Assembly: GCF_023715505.1 (NCBI RefSeq)
Contig: NZ_JAMBOH010000008.1
Location: forward strand, 1 to 64,000
DNA length: 64,000 nt
Reading direction: 5' to 3'
DNA from: Neobacillus cucumis
Lineage (GTDB): Bacteria; Bacillota; Bacilli; Bacillales_B; DSM-18226
Shown here in pieces: positions 18,639-26,534 of the stretch (within the stretch, counting starts at the first letter, position 1; each line of letters begins with the position of its first letter). The notes below the pieces were generated by a model that searched no databases, was not told the DNA's origin, and saw only the letters and a list, made by a program, of their open reading frames with translations. The translations under genes were made by a program, and so were the position numbers.

Positions 18639-19054
18639 GGTTTATTCACCTGCCGTACGTTTTCGTCGTTTTCATCCAGCCATTCCAGATTTTTAAATAA
18701 CATGTCGCGGCTGTATGCGGCGAGCTCGAAGTTATTCGTCATGACGATTGCTTCCGTCGGGCAAACCTCTGTGCACAGATCACATAGGATACAGATTTCG
18801 AAGTTAATATCGTATGTGTCGATGATCTTCCCCTTTTTGGTTGGGTCCGGATGCTTCTTACCCGTTAAATTAATACATTCTGTCGGGCAGATATTCATGC
18901 ATTGATTGCAGACAATACACTTTTCCGGATAAAACTTTTGGATGCCGCGAAAGCGGTCCGGCAGCGGAAGCGGCTCATTCGGATAATCATACGTAACCTT
19001 TTCGCGCGATAATTGTTTAAGGGTATATTTCAAGCCTTTAAATACTCCAAGCAC
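18635..19054 (-). CDS. nuoI: NADH-quinone oxidoreductase subunit I (2x[4Fe-4S])
   Basis: 139-residue ferredoxin-like subunit of the peripheral arm with two [4Fe-4S] motifs, CIVCNQCMNICP and CILCDLCTEVCP, which pass electrons toward NuoB. The frame is open to 19108, but the extra 18 residues come from the intercistronic palindrome. GTG at 19054 has AAAGGGG 8-9 bases upstream and gives the family length of about 139. It follows nuoH after a 60-base gap that holds a short palindromic repeat. Confidence 0.93.
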   Translation of the reverse strand: MLGVFKGLKYTLKQLSREKVTYDYPNEPLPLPDRFRGIQKFYPEKCIVCNQCMNICPTECINLTGKKHPDPTKKGKIIDTYDINFEICILCDLCTEVCPTEAIVMTNNFELAAYSRDMLFKNLEWLDENDENVRQVNKP

Positions 19055-19091
19055 GTTTTTCACCCCTTTAGACAGTTTAAATATTGTTATT

Positions 19092-19104
19092 GGTGTCAGG
19101 CACC
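19092..19104. repeat. 13-bp palindromic repeat (GGTGTCAGGCACC), nuoH-nuoI gap
   Basis: One of eight copies of the GGTGNCNGNCACC-type palindrome in this window. It begins 11 bases after the nuoH stop codon. Related copies are at 36662, 48158, 54418, 54457, 56903, 56951 and 59709. Confidence 0.7.
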
Positions 19105-19114
19105 ACAAATGTAA

Positions 19115-20119
19115 TTAAAAGAATAATGATTTGATGAGAGCGGTCAGGAAGATGTTTCCTAATGCGATTGGCAATAGGACTTTCCAGCCGAATTCCATCA
19201 ATCTGTCGACGCGGAAACGCGGCAGCGTACTCCGAATCCAGAAATAGATAAAGACGATTAAACAGAATTTAAGTGCAAACCATACTGCTCCAGGGATAAA
19301 GCTAAGGAACGCAAATGGCGCCAGCCAGCCTCCAAGGAAGACGACCGTAATCAGCGTCGACATCCCAAATACATATACATACTCTGAAAGCATAAAAAAC
19401 GCCCAGCGAAATCCAGCATATTCAACGAAATAACCGGCAACCAGTTCGTTCTCCGACTCTGGCAAGTCAAACGGTGTCCTGTTTAATTCCGCAATTGAAG
19501 CGATAAAGAACACGATAAAGCCAATTGGCTGCAATAGGATAAACCAGCCGTGCCTCTGCTGCATGACGATATCATTTAAATTTAAACTTCCTGCTAACAG
19601 GATCACCCCTAACACGGACATGACCAGCGGGATTTCATAGGAAATCATCTGTGCCGCCGCACGCATCCCGCCTAAAAGTGCATACTTATTATTTGATGCC
19701 CAGCCGCCCAGCAGCATCCCAAAAACAGTTAACCCTGAAATAGAAATGTAATAAAGTAAGCCGACACCAATATCCGCAAACTGAAACTTATCGGTAAATG
19801 GTAAGGTGGCCAGCACCATGAATGACGGTGCGAAAGCAATGATCGGTGCCAAAATAAATAATGGCCGGTCTGCTGCTTTCGGGATAACATCCTCTTTTAA
19901 TAATAGCTTTAAAACGTCCGCAACAGTCTGCAATAGACCCCAGCGGCCGCCAAGTTGATTTGGGCCGTGCCGCAATTGCATATATCCCATTACTTTCCGT
20001 TCGGCTAAGATTCCGTAAGTTACGAAACCTAAAACGACTAAAAGCAAGACAACACCAAGTAAAAAGAATATTCCAAAGTTAACTAAGCCAGGACTTGATT
20101 GGAGCAAATCTTGAATCAT
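19115..20119 (-). CDS. nuoH: NADH-quinone oxidoreductase subunit H
   Basis: 334-residue membrane subunit with eight helices that joins the quinone site to the membrane arm. Family blocks are clear: AERKVMGYMQLRHGPNQLGG in the first loop, SIAELNRTPFDLPESENELVAG (the charged quinone-cavity loop) and WIRSTLPRFRVDRLMEFGWK near the end. Its start overlaps the stop of nuoD by one base. Confidence 0.96.
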   Translation of the reverse strand: MIQDLLQSSPGLVNFGIFFLLGVVLLLVVLGFVTYGILAERKVMGYMQLRHGPNQLGGRWGLLQTVADVLKLLLKEDVIPKAADRPLFILAPIIAFAPSFMVLATLPFTDKFQFADIGVGLLYYISISGLTVFGMLLGGWASNNKYALLGGMRAAAQMISYEIPLVMSVLGVILLAGSLNLNDIVMQQRHGWFILLQPIGFIVFFIASIAELNRTPFDLPESENELVAGYFVEYAGFRWAFFMLSEYVYVFGMSTLITVVFLGGWLAPFAFLSFIPGAVWFALKFCLIVFIYFWIRSTLPRFRVDRLMEFGWKVLLPIALGNIFLTALIKSLFF

Positions 20120-21219
20120 TAGCCGTCGACCTCCCCAAGGACAATATCCACTGCCCCTAAAATGGCAATCAAGTTTGCAATATTTTCGCCTACTAGTAAT
20201 TTCGGCAGAATTTGTAGATTATAGAATGATGGCCTTCTAAACTTTAAGCGGTACGGTTCTTTCTTCCCGTCACTGTAAATATAGCAGCCAATCTCGCCGC
20301 GCGGTGATTCAATTCGGACAAACCCCTCACCTTTTGGCACTTTGATGATTTTTGGAACCTTGGCCATAATGTCACCTTCAGCAGGGAATTGCTCGACAGC
20401 CTGCTCAATGATTTTTAACGATTCAGTGATTTCAGCAAGCCGTAAGTGGTAGCGGGCTAGACAATCACCGTCCTCAGAGGTTGGTACATCAAAGTCAAAG
20501 CGATCATAAATCGAATATGGCTCATCTTTACGAAGATCCCACTTCACACCTGTACTGCGTAGATTTGGTCCGCTAAGCGAGTATTGAAGCGCTTCTTCCT
20601 TCGTATATTTACCAACACCTTTTACCCTATCCAAGAAGATTTCATTTCCGGAAACAAGGTCGTGGTAACCTTTTAACTGCTCGCGCATATACGGAACAAA
20701 ATCCCTTACCGTTTCAATCCAGCCCTCAGGAGCATCCCACTTCACACCGCCGACACGCATATAGTTGAAGGTCAAGCGGGCGCCTGATAACTCATTCAGC
20801 ATATTAATAATCATTTCACGATCGCGGAAGGCGTAAATAAATGGACTCGTCGCACCAAGGTCAAGGATATAAGTTCCCCAGGCAACAAGGTGACTCGCAA
20901 CTCGCCCTAGCTCCATCGCCAGGACGCGCAGGTATTCAGCGCGGTCAGGAATCTGGATTCCCATCATCGTTTCAACCGCATGACAGATAACGTAATTATT
21001 GGTCATCGCTGAAAGGTAGTCCATCCGGTCGGTATAAGGGATAATCTGCGTATATTGCAGATTCTCGGCCAATTTCTCCGTTCCACGGTGTAAATAACCG
21101 ATGACAGGTTTTGCTTCGGTTATGATTTCCCCATCAATTTTAACAACCAAGCGGAAAACTCCGTGCGTACTTGGATGCTGGGGACCGACGTTTAGTAACA
21201 TTTCTTCTGTTCTGATCAC
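20119..21219 (-). CDS. nuoD: NADH-quinone oxidoreductase subunit D (49 kDa)
   Basis: 366-residue peripheral-arm subunit that forms the quinone pocket with NuoB. It begins with the GPQHPSTHGVFRL loop, whose His contributes to quinone binding, and has GYLHRGTEKLAE and the C-terminal GAVDIVLGEVDG. It is descended from the large subunit of NiFe hydrogenases but lacks the four Ni ligands. A separate nuoC precedes it (3-base gap), so C and D are not fused here. Confidence 0.96.
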   Translation of the reverse strand: MIRTEEMLLNVGPQHPSTHGVFRLVVKIDGEIITEAKPVIGYLHRGTEKLAENLQYTQIIPYTDRMDYLSAMTNNYVICHAVETMMGIQIPDRAEYLRVLAMELGRVASHLVAWGTYILDLGATSPFIYAFRDREMIINMLNELSGARLTFNYMRVGGVKWDAPEGWIETVRDFVPYMREQLKGYHDLVSGNEIFLDRVKGVGKYTKEEALQYSLSGPNLRSTGVKWDLRKDEPYSIYDRFDFDVPTSEDGDCLARYHLRLAEITESLKIIEQAVEQFPAEGDIMAKVPKIIKVPKGEGFVRIESPRGEIGCYIYSDGKKEPYRLKFRRPSFYNLQILPKLLVGENIANLIAILGAVDIVLGEVDG

Positions 21220-21222
21220 CCG

Positions 21223-22521
21223 CTACACCTCCACATCATACTGTTCATAATCTTTACGCAGTGGATGGCCAACCCAATCTTCTCCAAGCAGGATCCGATG
21301 TAAATCGGGGTGTCCTTTAAACTTAATTCCTAGTAAATCATATGCTTCACATTCAGGCCAGTCCGCGCCGGCCCATAGTGGCTGCAAGGATTCGATTGTT
21401 GGTTCATCTCGGTCAATCTTTACTTTCAACGCCACCGATTGCCGGTTTTTGTATGAGTATAAGTGAACATAGACTTCCATATGTGTTTCAAAATCTGTTC
21501 CATGCAGCTCTGACAGATAATCAAACCCGAGCAGCTCATTATATTTTAAAAATTGAGCTACTTTGAAATATGTATCATGCTTCGCCACAAGTGTCGGAAC
21601 ATCTTTGGATAGTTTATTAATATAAGAATCTTCTAAAACATCCGGACCTAAGTGTTCTGCAATCACTTTTACATACTTATCTAAGTATGGCTGATTGACC
21701 GATGGCTTCACTTCGGCTGCCGGTTCAGCTGCGGCACCCGCTTTCCCGCCTGCTGCTGCTTTTGCTTTGGCTGCTGCCGCTGCTTTTGCTTTCGCTTTCG
21801 CGGCTGCAATCGCTTTTGCCTTTTCATCATCGCCGCCTGCATCTGCATCGGTTCCACTTGCTTTGGCCTTTGCGGCTGCCGCGGCCTTTGCTTTTGCTGC
21901 CGCTGCTGCTTTGGCTTTTGCCGCTGCGGCTGCCTTTGCCTTCGCATCGTCCCCTGCTGGAGCTTCCGCTTCAGTGGCGTTTCCTCCTGCTAATTCCATT
22001 GCCTTGCGTTTCGCTGCAGCTGCCGCTTTCGCCTTTGCCACCGCGGCCGCCTTTTTCTTTGCGAGGTCATCGTTATCATCGCCTTGCTCAGACGAGGTTT
22101 CTTCAGCTGGTGCCGTACCGCCCGCAAGTTCCATCGCTTTGCGTTTTGCTGCGGCCGCTGCTTTCGCTTTTGCCACTGCGGCCGCCTTTTTCTTCGCGAG
22201 ATCGTCAGCGTCATTTGCTGAAGCAGTTTCCGCAGCCTGCGTTGGTGTTTCTTCAGCTGGCGCCTCTTTATCCGTGATCCCTTCGCGTTTCTTTTTCGCT
22301 AACGCAGCCGCTTTTGCTTTCGCAGCTGCGGCTGCCTTTTTCTTGGCGAGGTCATCAGCGTTGCCCGCACTCGCAGCAGCGGCTGGTGCTGGTGCCTCTT
22401 CCGGTGCCGGTGGTGGTGCGGATCCGCCAGCCTCTTTCGCCTTACGCCTTGCTAATGCCTCAGCCTTTGCCTTCGCGGCCGCCTCTTTCTTTAATTGTTC
22501 GAGATCCTTCTCCCCGCTCAT
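21223..22521 (-). CDS. nuoC: NADH-quinone oxidoreductase subunit C with long Ala/Lys-rich N-terminal extension
   Basis: 432 residues, about twice the core NuoC. The C-terminal 165 residues are a normal 30-kDa subunit (YLDKYVKVIAEHLGPDVLEDS; ARVDRDEPTIESLQPLW-like core; AYDLLGIKFKGHPDLHRILL). The first 265 residues are low complexity: blocks of KAKAAAAAKAK and LAKKKAAAVAKAK separated by Pro/Glu/Asp-rich linkers (APAEETSSEQGDDNDD), with two near-identical copies of a block of about 40 residues. Such a tract should form long charged helices, like histone H1 tails. Some Bacillus NuoC proteins carry similar tracts. Its function is unknown. Confidence 0.92.
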   Translation of the reverse strand: MSGEKDLEQLKKEAAAKAKAEALARRKAKEAGGSAPPPAPEEAPAPAAAASAGNADDLAKKKAAAAAKAKAAALAKKKREGITDKEAPAEETPTQAAETASANDADDLAKKKAAAVAKAKAAAAAKRKAMELAGGTAPAEETSSEQGDDNDDLAKKKAAAVAKAKAAAAAKRKAMELAGGNATEAEAPAGDDAKAKAAAAAKAKAAAAAKAKAAAAAKAKASGTDADAGGDDEKAKAIAAAKAKAKAAAAAKAKAAAGGKAGAAAEPAAEVKPSVNQPYLDKYVKVIAEHLGPDVLEDSYINKLSKDVPTLVAKHDTYFKVAQFLKYNELLGFDYLSELHGTDFETHMEVYVHLYSYKNRQSVALKVKIDRDEPTIESLQPLWAGADWPECEAYDLLGIKFKGHPDLHRILLGEDWVGHPLRKDYEQYDVEV

Positions 22522-22524
22522 CGG

Positions 22525-23037
22525 TTAGATCACCTTCTTCCCTGTCTTCGCTTCGTAACGAATTTTATCCTTTAACTTATTGATTCCATATATTAAAGCA
22601 GCAGGGTTAGGCGGGCATCCTGGGATATAGACATCCACCGGAACAATCTGATCGACTCCTTTAACAACGGAATACGATTTTACATACGGTCCGCCGGCAG
22701 TCGCACATGAACCCATTGCAATCACCCATTTAGGCTCCGGCATTTGGTCATATAAACGGCGTAAGATCGGTGCCATTTTTTTCGTCACTGTACCAGAAAC
22801 AATCATACAATCGGATTGCCGCGGTGATGTACGGAAAATCGTCCCGAACCGGTCAAGGTCATAGTTCGCTCCCCCGGTGCCCATCATCTCAATCGCACAA
22901 CAAGCCAGACCAAATGTCATCGGCCACAAAGAATTACTCCGTGCCCATGCCTTAATTTGCTCCAGCGTGGCAAAAAATACATTTCGTTCTAACTCTCTTA
23001 TTTCATCCGGTGTGAAATCTTCTAGTCTTAAATCCAT
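22525..23037 (-). CDS. nuoB: NADH-quinone oxidoreductase subunit B
   Basis: 170-residue subunit carrying cluster N2, the last [4Fe-4S] before quinone. The ligands are in [11 protein letters not shown] (two adjacent Cys), [11 protein letters not shown] and [13 protein letters not shown] 23037 is chosen over the frame start at 23058, because [10 protein letters not shown] is the natural family start and GAAGGTG precedes it. It overlaps the end of nuoA by 10 bases. Confidence 0.95.
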   Translation of the reverse strand: MDLRLEDFTPDEIRELERNVFFATLEQIKAWARSNSLWPMTFGLACCAIEMMGTGGANYDLDRFGTIFRTSPRQSDCMIVSGTVTKKMAPILRRLYDQMPEPKWVIAMGSCATAGGPYVKSYSVVKGVDQIVPVDVYIPGCPPNPAALIYGINKLKDKIRYEAKTGKKVI

Positions 23038-23399
23038 CGTAACACCTTCTTCTTCCAAGCATACACTAGGCCAAGTAAAAGCATCGCCACAAAAATTAAC
23101 ATCTCAACGAGCGCAAAGATCCCAAGCTTATCATAAGCAACCGCCCATGGATATAAAAACACTGTTTCTACATCAAAGATAACAAACATCAGGGCAAAAA
23201 TATAATAGCGGACATTGAACTGCACACGCGAATCGTGAAATGGCTCAATACCGCTTTCATATGTGGTATTCTTCTCATCGCTCGGATTATTCGGACGCAG
23301 AAGTTTCCCAAAAGATAACGCCACCACAGGCAGCAGCACACCAAGACATAGGAACACAAAAACTATCAGATAATTATTCTGATATACATTAAGTTCCAT
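23028..23399 (-). CDS. nuoA: NADH-quinone oxidoreductase subunit A
   Basis: 123-residue, three-helix membrane subunit. [21 protein letters not shown] is the conserved loop that lines the quinone cavity and [12 protein letters not shown] is the family signature. ATG 23399 has GGAGGGG 7 bases upstream; an in-frame TTG at 23414 overlaps that site and is rejected. It is the first gene of the operon. Confidence 0.95.
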   Translation of the reverse strand: MELNVYQNNYLIVFVFLCLGVLLPVVALSFGKLLRPNNPSDEKNTTYESGIEPFHDSRVQFNVRYYIFALMFVIFDVETVFLYPWAVAYDKLGIFALVEMLIFVAMLLLGLVYAWKKKVLRWI

Positions 23400-23455
23400 G
23401 TCTATCCCCTCCAATGTTGTAAATTTTCATACTAATTAAATATGTAACCGAATTC

Positions 23456-23484
23456 ATTATAGCACTGTTACAAACCCGTGTCGA
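23456..23484 (-). promoter_or_regulatory. Sigma-A promoter of the nuo operon
   Basis: On the minus strand TCGACA (23484-23479), 17 bases, then a perfect TATAAT (23461-23456), about 57 bases before the nuoA start. The -35 lies inside the outer arm of the inverted-repeat element at 23474-23681. Confidence 0.75.
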
Positions 23485-23681
23485 CAAACCAACTTTATAA
23501 AAATTGGAATTCTATCGCCGCGGCAATTTCCCATTTTTAGCCTCGTGAGAGCTGGCTCTCAAAAGAGACTTCAAATAGGGAATCGTTGCAAGATGGAGTG
23601 TCAGCGAAAGCGAAATGTGCTTTTCTCACATGGCGATAGAAATCCAATTTTCCCACACTAAACTTGTCTTAAGACACGGGT
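23474..23681. repeat. 208-bp inverted-repeat element upstream of nuo
   Basis: Outer arms ACCCGTGTC (23474-23482) and GACACGGGT (23673-23681) and inner 20-bp arms (23500-23519 and 23632-23651, one mismatch) bound a region with further small hairpins (GAGAGC/GCTCTC; ATGTG/CACAT). It contains no supportable reading frame. It may be a MITE-like insertion, a structured RNA gene or a regulatory region; the left end supplies the nuo -35. Confidence 0.6.
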
Positions 23682-24149
23682 CCCTCCCCCTTGAGCGTTT
23701 GCGTGATCTGTGCAGAAAAGCTCCTCTAAATACATCAGGGATGACGCAAGAGCGAACCAGCAAAACTAATCCAAAGTGCGGCTTTCAGTGCACGTGATCT
23801 GGAGCCTCGGTGGAAGATGACGTGCCTAAAACAGGGTTGGCAAAAACCCCAGTAACCCTACTAAAATTATCGACAACAACCACTATTTAACAATAATTTC
23901 TTCTCTTTTGTCTGTGAGATTTGTCATCAAATGTTCACTTTTCTTTCCTATTTCTAAAAAATAAACAAGAATCACTCTTTTTTATCAAAAAATGACACAA
24001 ACTGTTATATTGCTAGAACATTTTCTAACACCCGTACTTGAGTCCAACTAAATATATTTATTTCCCCTATCATCATATGCAGAATTGTCCTCATCATACC
24101 ACCTCTAGAAAAAACTGAGTCTTTCTCACCACACATATCTTTCCCACTC
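23682..24149. other. Gene-free region with small dyads
   Basis: I find no gene with a ribosome binding site here on either strand. The first 200 bases contain several imperfect stems, such as GCACGT paired with ACGTGC around 23800 and GGGTT with AACCC at about 23835-23860. After 23880 the sequence is AT-rich and featureless. Confidence 0.4.
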
Positions 24150-24172
24150 AAAAAGCCAGTCGCAAGACTGGC
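24150..24172 (-). terminator. Minus-strand rho-independent terminator
   Basis: GCCAGTC and GACTGGC pair around GCAA; on the minus strand the stem is followed by TTTTTGAG. The nearest minus-strand gene that could use it is yitT, whose stop is 630 bases upstream on the other side of the 52-bp repeat array. Confidence 0.75.
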
Positions 24173-24274
24173 CGAACTAACTATTAATAAAATATACACG
24201 CTTAGAAATGCAAAAGATGATTAACTAATAGGAATATTGATTGACGACCGTTAACAAAAAAAATGATTCAACAA

Positions 24275-24700
24275 GGTAGTCAATAAACGTTATTAACGAC
24301 CGGCATCCTCAAAAATCATTCATCCGGGTAGTCAATAGACCTTATTGACGACCGGCATCCTCAAAAATCATCCATCCCGGTAGTCAATAGACCTCATTAA
24401 CGACCGGCATCCTCAAATATCATCCATCCCGGTAGTCAATAGACCTTATTGACGACCGGCATCCTCAAATATCATCCATCCCGGTAGTCAATAGACCTCA
24501 TTAACGACCGGCATCCTCAAATATCATCCATCCCGGTAGTCAATAGACCTCATTAACGACCGGCATCCTCAAATATCATCCATCCCGGTAGTCAATAGAC
24601 CTTATTGACGACCGGCATCCTCAAAAATCATTCATCCCGGTAGTCAATAGACCTCATTAACGACCGGCATCCTCAAATATCATCCATCCCGGTAGTCAAT
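24275..24700. repeat. Tandem array of eight 52-bp hairpin repeats
   Basis: Eight full units begin at 24275, 24327, 24379, 24431, 24483, 24535, 24587 and 24639; a 10-bp partial ninth starts at 24691 and a decayed half unit precedes the array (about 24236-24274). Each unit holds a dyad, GGTAGTCAATA then TATTGACGACC or a TTAACG variant, and a nearly constant 25-bp spacer. Two main unit types alternate irregularly. The constant spacer rules out CRISPR. No open frame fits, as 52 is not a multiple of 3. Confidence 0.93.
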
Positions 24701-24801
24701 CACAATCTGCAAGCGAACATATATAGGTACCCCAGCAATATTGGTTGCGATAGTTAACGGAACCCGCTCCTTACCAATATCACTCCCTCAAACAACCTAC
24801 C

Positions 24802-25659
24802 CTACATACCTTTCGCCATCTTAGTCTTACCGACCTTATATCCCTTTCCAATCATCTCCTGAACAAGATGAACGGTCACATAGGCATCCTCATCCACTGC
24901 ATGAATCAAATTCTTCAGCTGAACAATTTCCTGCCTATTAATCACGATATAAAGCACATCCTTATTATCACCGGTATAACCGCCGCGTCCCTCTAAAACC
25001 GTAATTCCTCGTGATAACTTATTCGTAATCGCTTCCAACACCAAGTCAGATGAATTAGAAATAATCAGGACAGCCACCTTTTCTTCTAGCCCTTCCACGA
25101 TAAAATCAATCGCCTTAGCACCCAAATAAACTGCAATAAACGTATACATCGCTTTCCCAAGCCCAATGATAAACACCGAGCCCGCCACTACGATAAGATC
25201 AATCGCCAAAATACCCTTCCCCATACTCCAGCCCAAAAACTGGTTGGCAAGCCTCGCTAAAATCGTCGTCCCGCCAGAGGTTCCCCCGGCACGGAAAATA
25301 ATCCCTAAGCCGCCTCCCACCAATAAACCAGCAAAGATGGCCGCTAATAACGTGTCATTCGTCAGCCGTTTTCCCGTTTCCTCGGTAATAAATAAAAACA
25401 AAGAACATGAAAAAATGGAAAATAACGTATAAATAATAGCCCTTTTTTCCAAAAACTTCATTCCTACCAAAACAAGCACCGTATTAAGGATAAAATTCAC
25501 AATCCCAGGCGACCAGTGGAACAGATAGTGAAAAATGATCGTTAAGCCGATAATCCCGCCTTCTGACAACAGGTTTGGGATTGTAAAGTAGTTAATACCA
25601 ATTGAAAAAATAAGCGAACCCAGCAAAATGTATAAACAATCTTGGATCGTTTTCCTCAT
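24802..25659 (-). CDS. YitT-family membrane protein
   Basis: 285-residue protein of the YitT/DUF161 family. Five to six membrane helices (about 10-175, with GGxxGL-type motifs and GLLVGGGLGIIFRAGGTSGGTTILARL) are followed by a soluble C-terminal DUF2179 domain (about 195-275, VAVLIISNSSDLVLEAITNKLSRGITVLEGRGGYTG). The biochemical role is not established; some relatives are linked to competence or transport. It stands between the frl regulator gene and the 52-bp array. Confidence 0.85.
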   Translation of the reverse strand: MRKTIQDCLYILLGSLIFSIGINYFTIPNLLSEGGIIGLTIIFHYLFHWSPGIVNFILNTVLVLVGMKFLEKRAIIYTLFSIFSCSLFLFITEETGKRLTNDTLLAAIFAGLLVGGGLGIIFRAGGTSGGTTILARLANQFLGWSMGKGILAIDLIVVAGSVFIIGLGKAMYTFIAVYLGAKAIDFIVEGLEEKVAVLIISNSSDLVLEAITNKLSRGITVLEGRGGYTGDNKDVLYIVINRQEIVQLKNLIHAVDEDAYVTVHLVQEMIGKGYKVGKTKMAKGM

Positions 25660-25703
25660 CGCGCTCTACTTCCCCATATCGAATTCCGATTTTCTTTTTA
25701 AAA

Positions 25704-26423
25704 CTATTGCTGGAAGATGAATTTATAGCTATCACCTAAAATATACTGTTTTCCGCGATGAACAGGCTCGTCGTTTTCATCATATACGGTCGTTTCCATA
25801 TAAAATAGAGGCTCGCCGCTTGAAGTATTGAGTAATTGCACTTCATCCTCTGACGCCCGGACAATCTCCAACGTCGTCTCCCAGGAACCACGAGGCTTAA
25901 TATTCAGTTTTTCTTCAATTACTTTATAGACGGAACCCTCTAAATCCTCATTCAGTAAGATATGGAACTTTTTATAGGAGTAATAATTGTTTTCAATCAT
26001 AATCGGAGAATCGCCAGCTAAGCGGACTCGTTGAATAAATAACAGGGCATCCCCCTCTTCAAGCTGCAACAGCTCTTTATCCTTTGCCGTTGGCTGAACA
26101 ATTTCCTTTTTTATGACTTTACTGCTCGCTGTCAGGCCATTTGCTTTACAGGCATCACTAAAGCTTAAAAAGTGGACAATCTTTCGCTCAATCTTCCGTT
26201 TGTTAACGAACGTTCCTTTGCCCTGCCGCTTGACGAGGAACCCATCTTCCACCAGTTCAACAATCGCCTTTCTTACGGTAATCCTGCTGATTTTATATTC
26301 TTCACTTAATTCTGCTTCCGTCGGGATTTTATCCCCATACTTTAAATCCCCATTCAAGATCGAGCTGAGGAGCGATTCCTTTAATTGAATATATAAAGGA
26401 ATCTGATCATCCTGTTTTAACAT
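25704..26423 (-). CDS. frlR: GntR/HutC-family regulator of the frl cluster
   Basis: 239-residue regulator with an N-terminal winged helix (about 5-73, IPLYIQLKESLLS ... KISRITVRKAIVELVEDGFLVKRQGKGTFV) and a C-terminal UTRA ligand domain (about 95-235). FrlR of B. subtilis represses the fructoselysine genes, and its effector is thought to be a glycated amino acid phosphate or related sugar phosphate. ATG 26423 is chosen over an in-frame GTG at 26432 because AGGTG precedes it. It lies 111 bases after frlC on the same strand. The dyads in three frl promoters are its likely operators. Confidence 0.82.
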   Translation of the reverse strand: MLKQDDQIPLYIQLKESLLSSILNGDLKYGDKIPTEAELSEEYKISRITVRKAIVELVEDGFLVKRQGKGTFVNKRKIERKIVHFLSFSDACKANGLTASSKVIKKEIVQPTAKDKELLQLEEGDALLFIQRVRLAGDSPIMIENNYYSYKKFHILLNEDLEGSVYKVIEEKLNIKPRGSWETTLEIVRASEDEVQLLNTSSGEPLFYMETTVYDENDEPVHRGKQYILGDSYKFIFQQ

Positions 26424-26534
26424 ATCAATCACCTGCCTAATTTTCTTATTAGCACACTGCCATCATTATTCCATTGCTGCTTTTTCCATAATTACTTCAA
26501 GTATATATAAAAAATTTCCAGCTATCAATTTGTT

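Noticed and set aside
21695..22528. Long open frame on the plus strand opposite nuoC (277 codons, Ala/Ser/Phe-rich)
   Set aside because: It is the antisense shadow of the low-complexity Ala/Lys tract; no ribosome binding site and no family resemblance.
23615..23797. 60-codon plus-strand frame in the nuo upstream region
   Set aside because: It crosses the inverted-repeat arms, has no ribosome binding site and no recognisable protein features.
23690..23880. Possible riboswitch in the minus-strand region upstream of nuo
   Set aside because: Several small stems exist, but none matches a riboswitch core I know, and the nuo promoter lies downstream of it.
24005..24199. 64-codon minus-strand frame with a hydrophobic start
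   Set aside because: It runs through the terminator hairpin at 24150-24172 and has no ribosome binding site.
24275..24700. Possible CRISPR array
   Set aside because: The sequence between the dyads is constant from unit to unit, the unit is 52 bp, and no cas genes are nearby.
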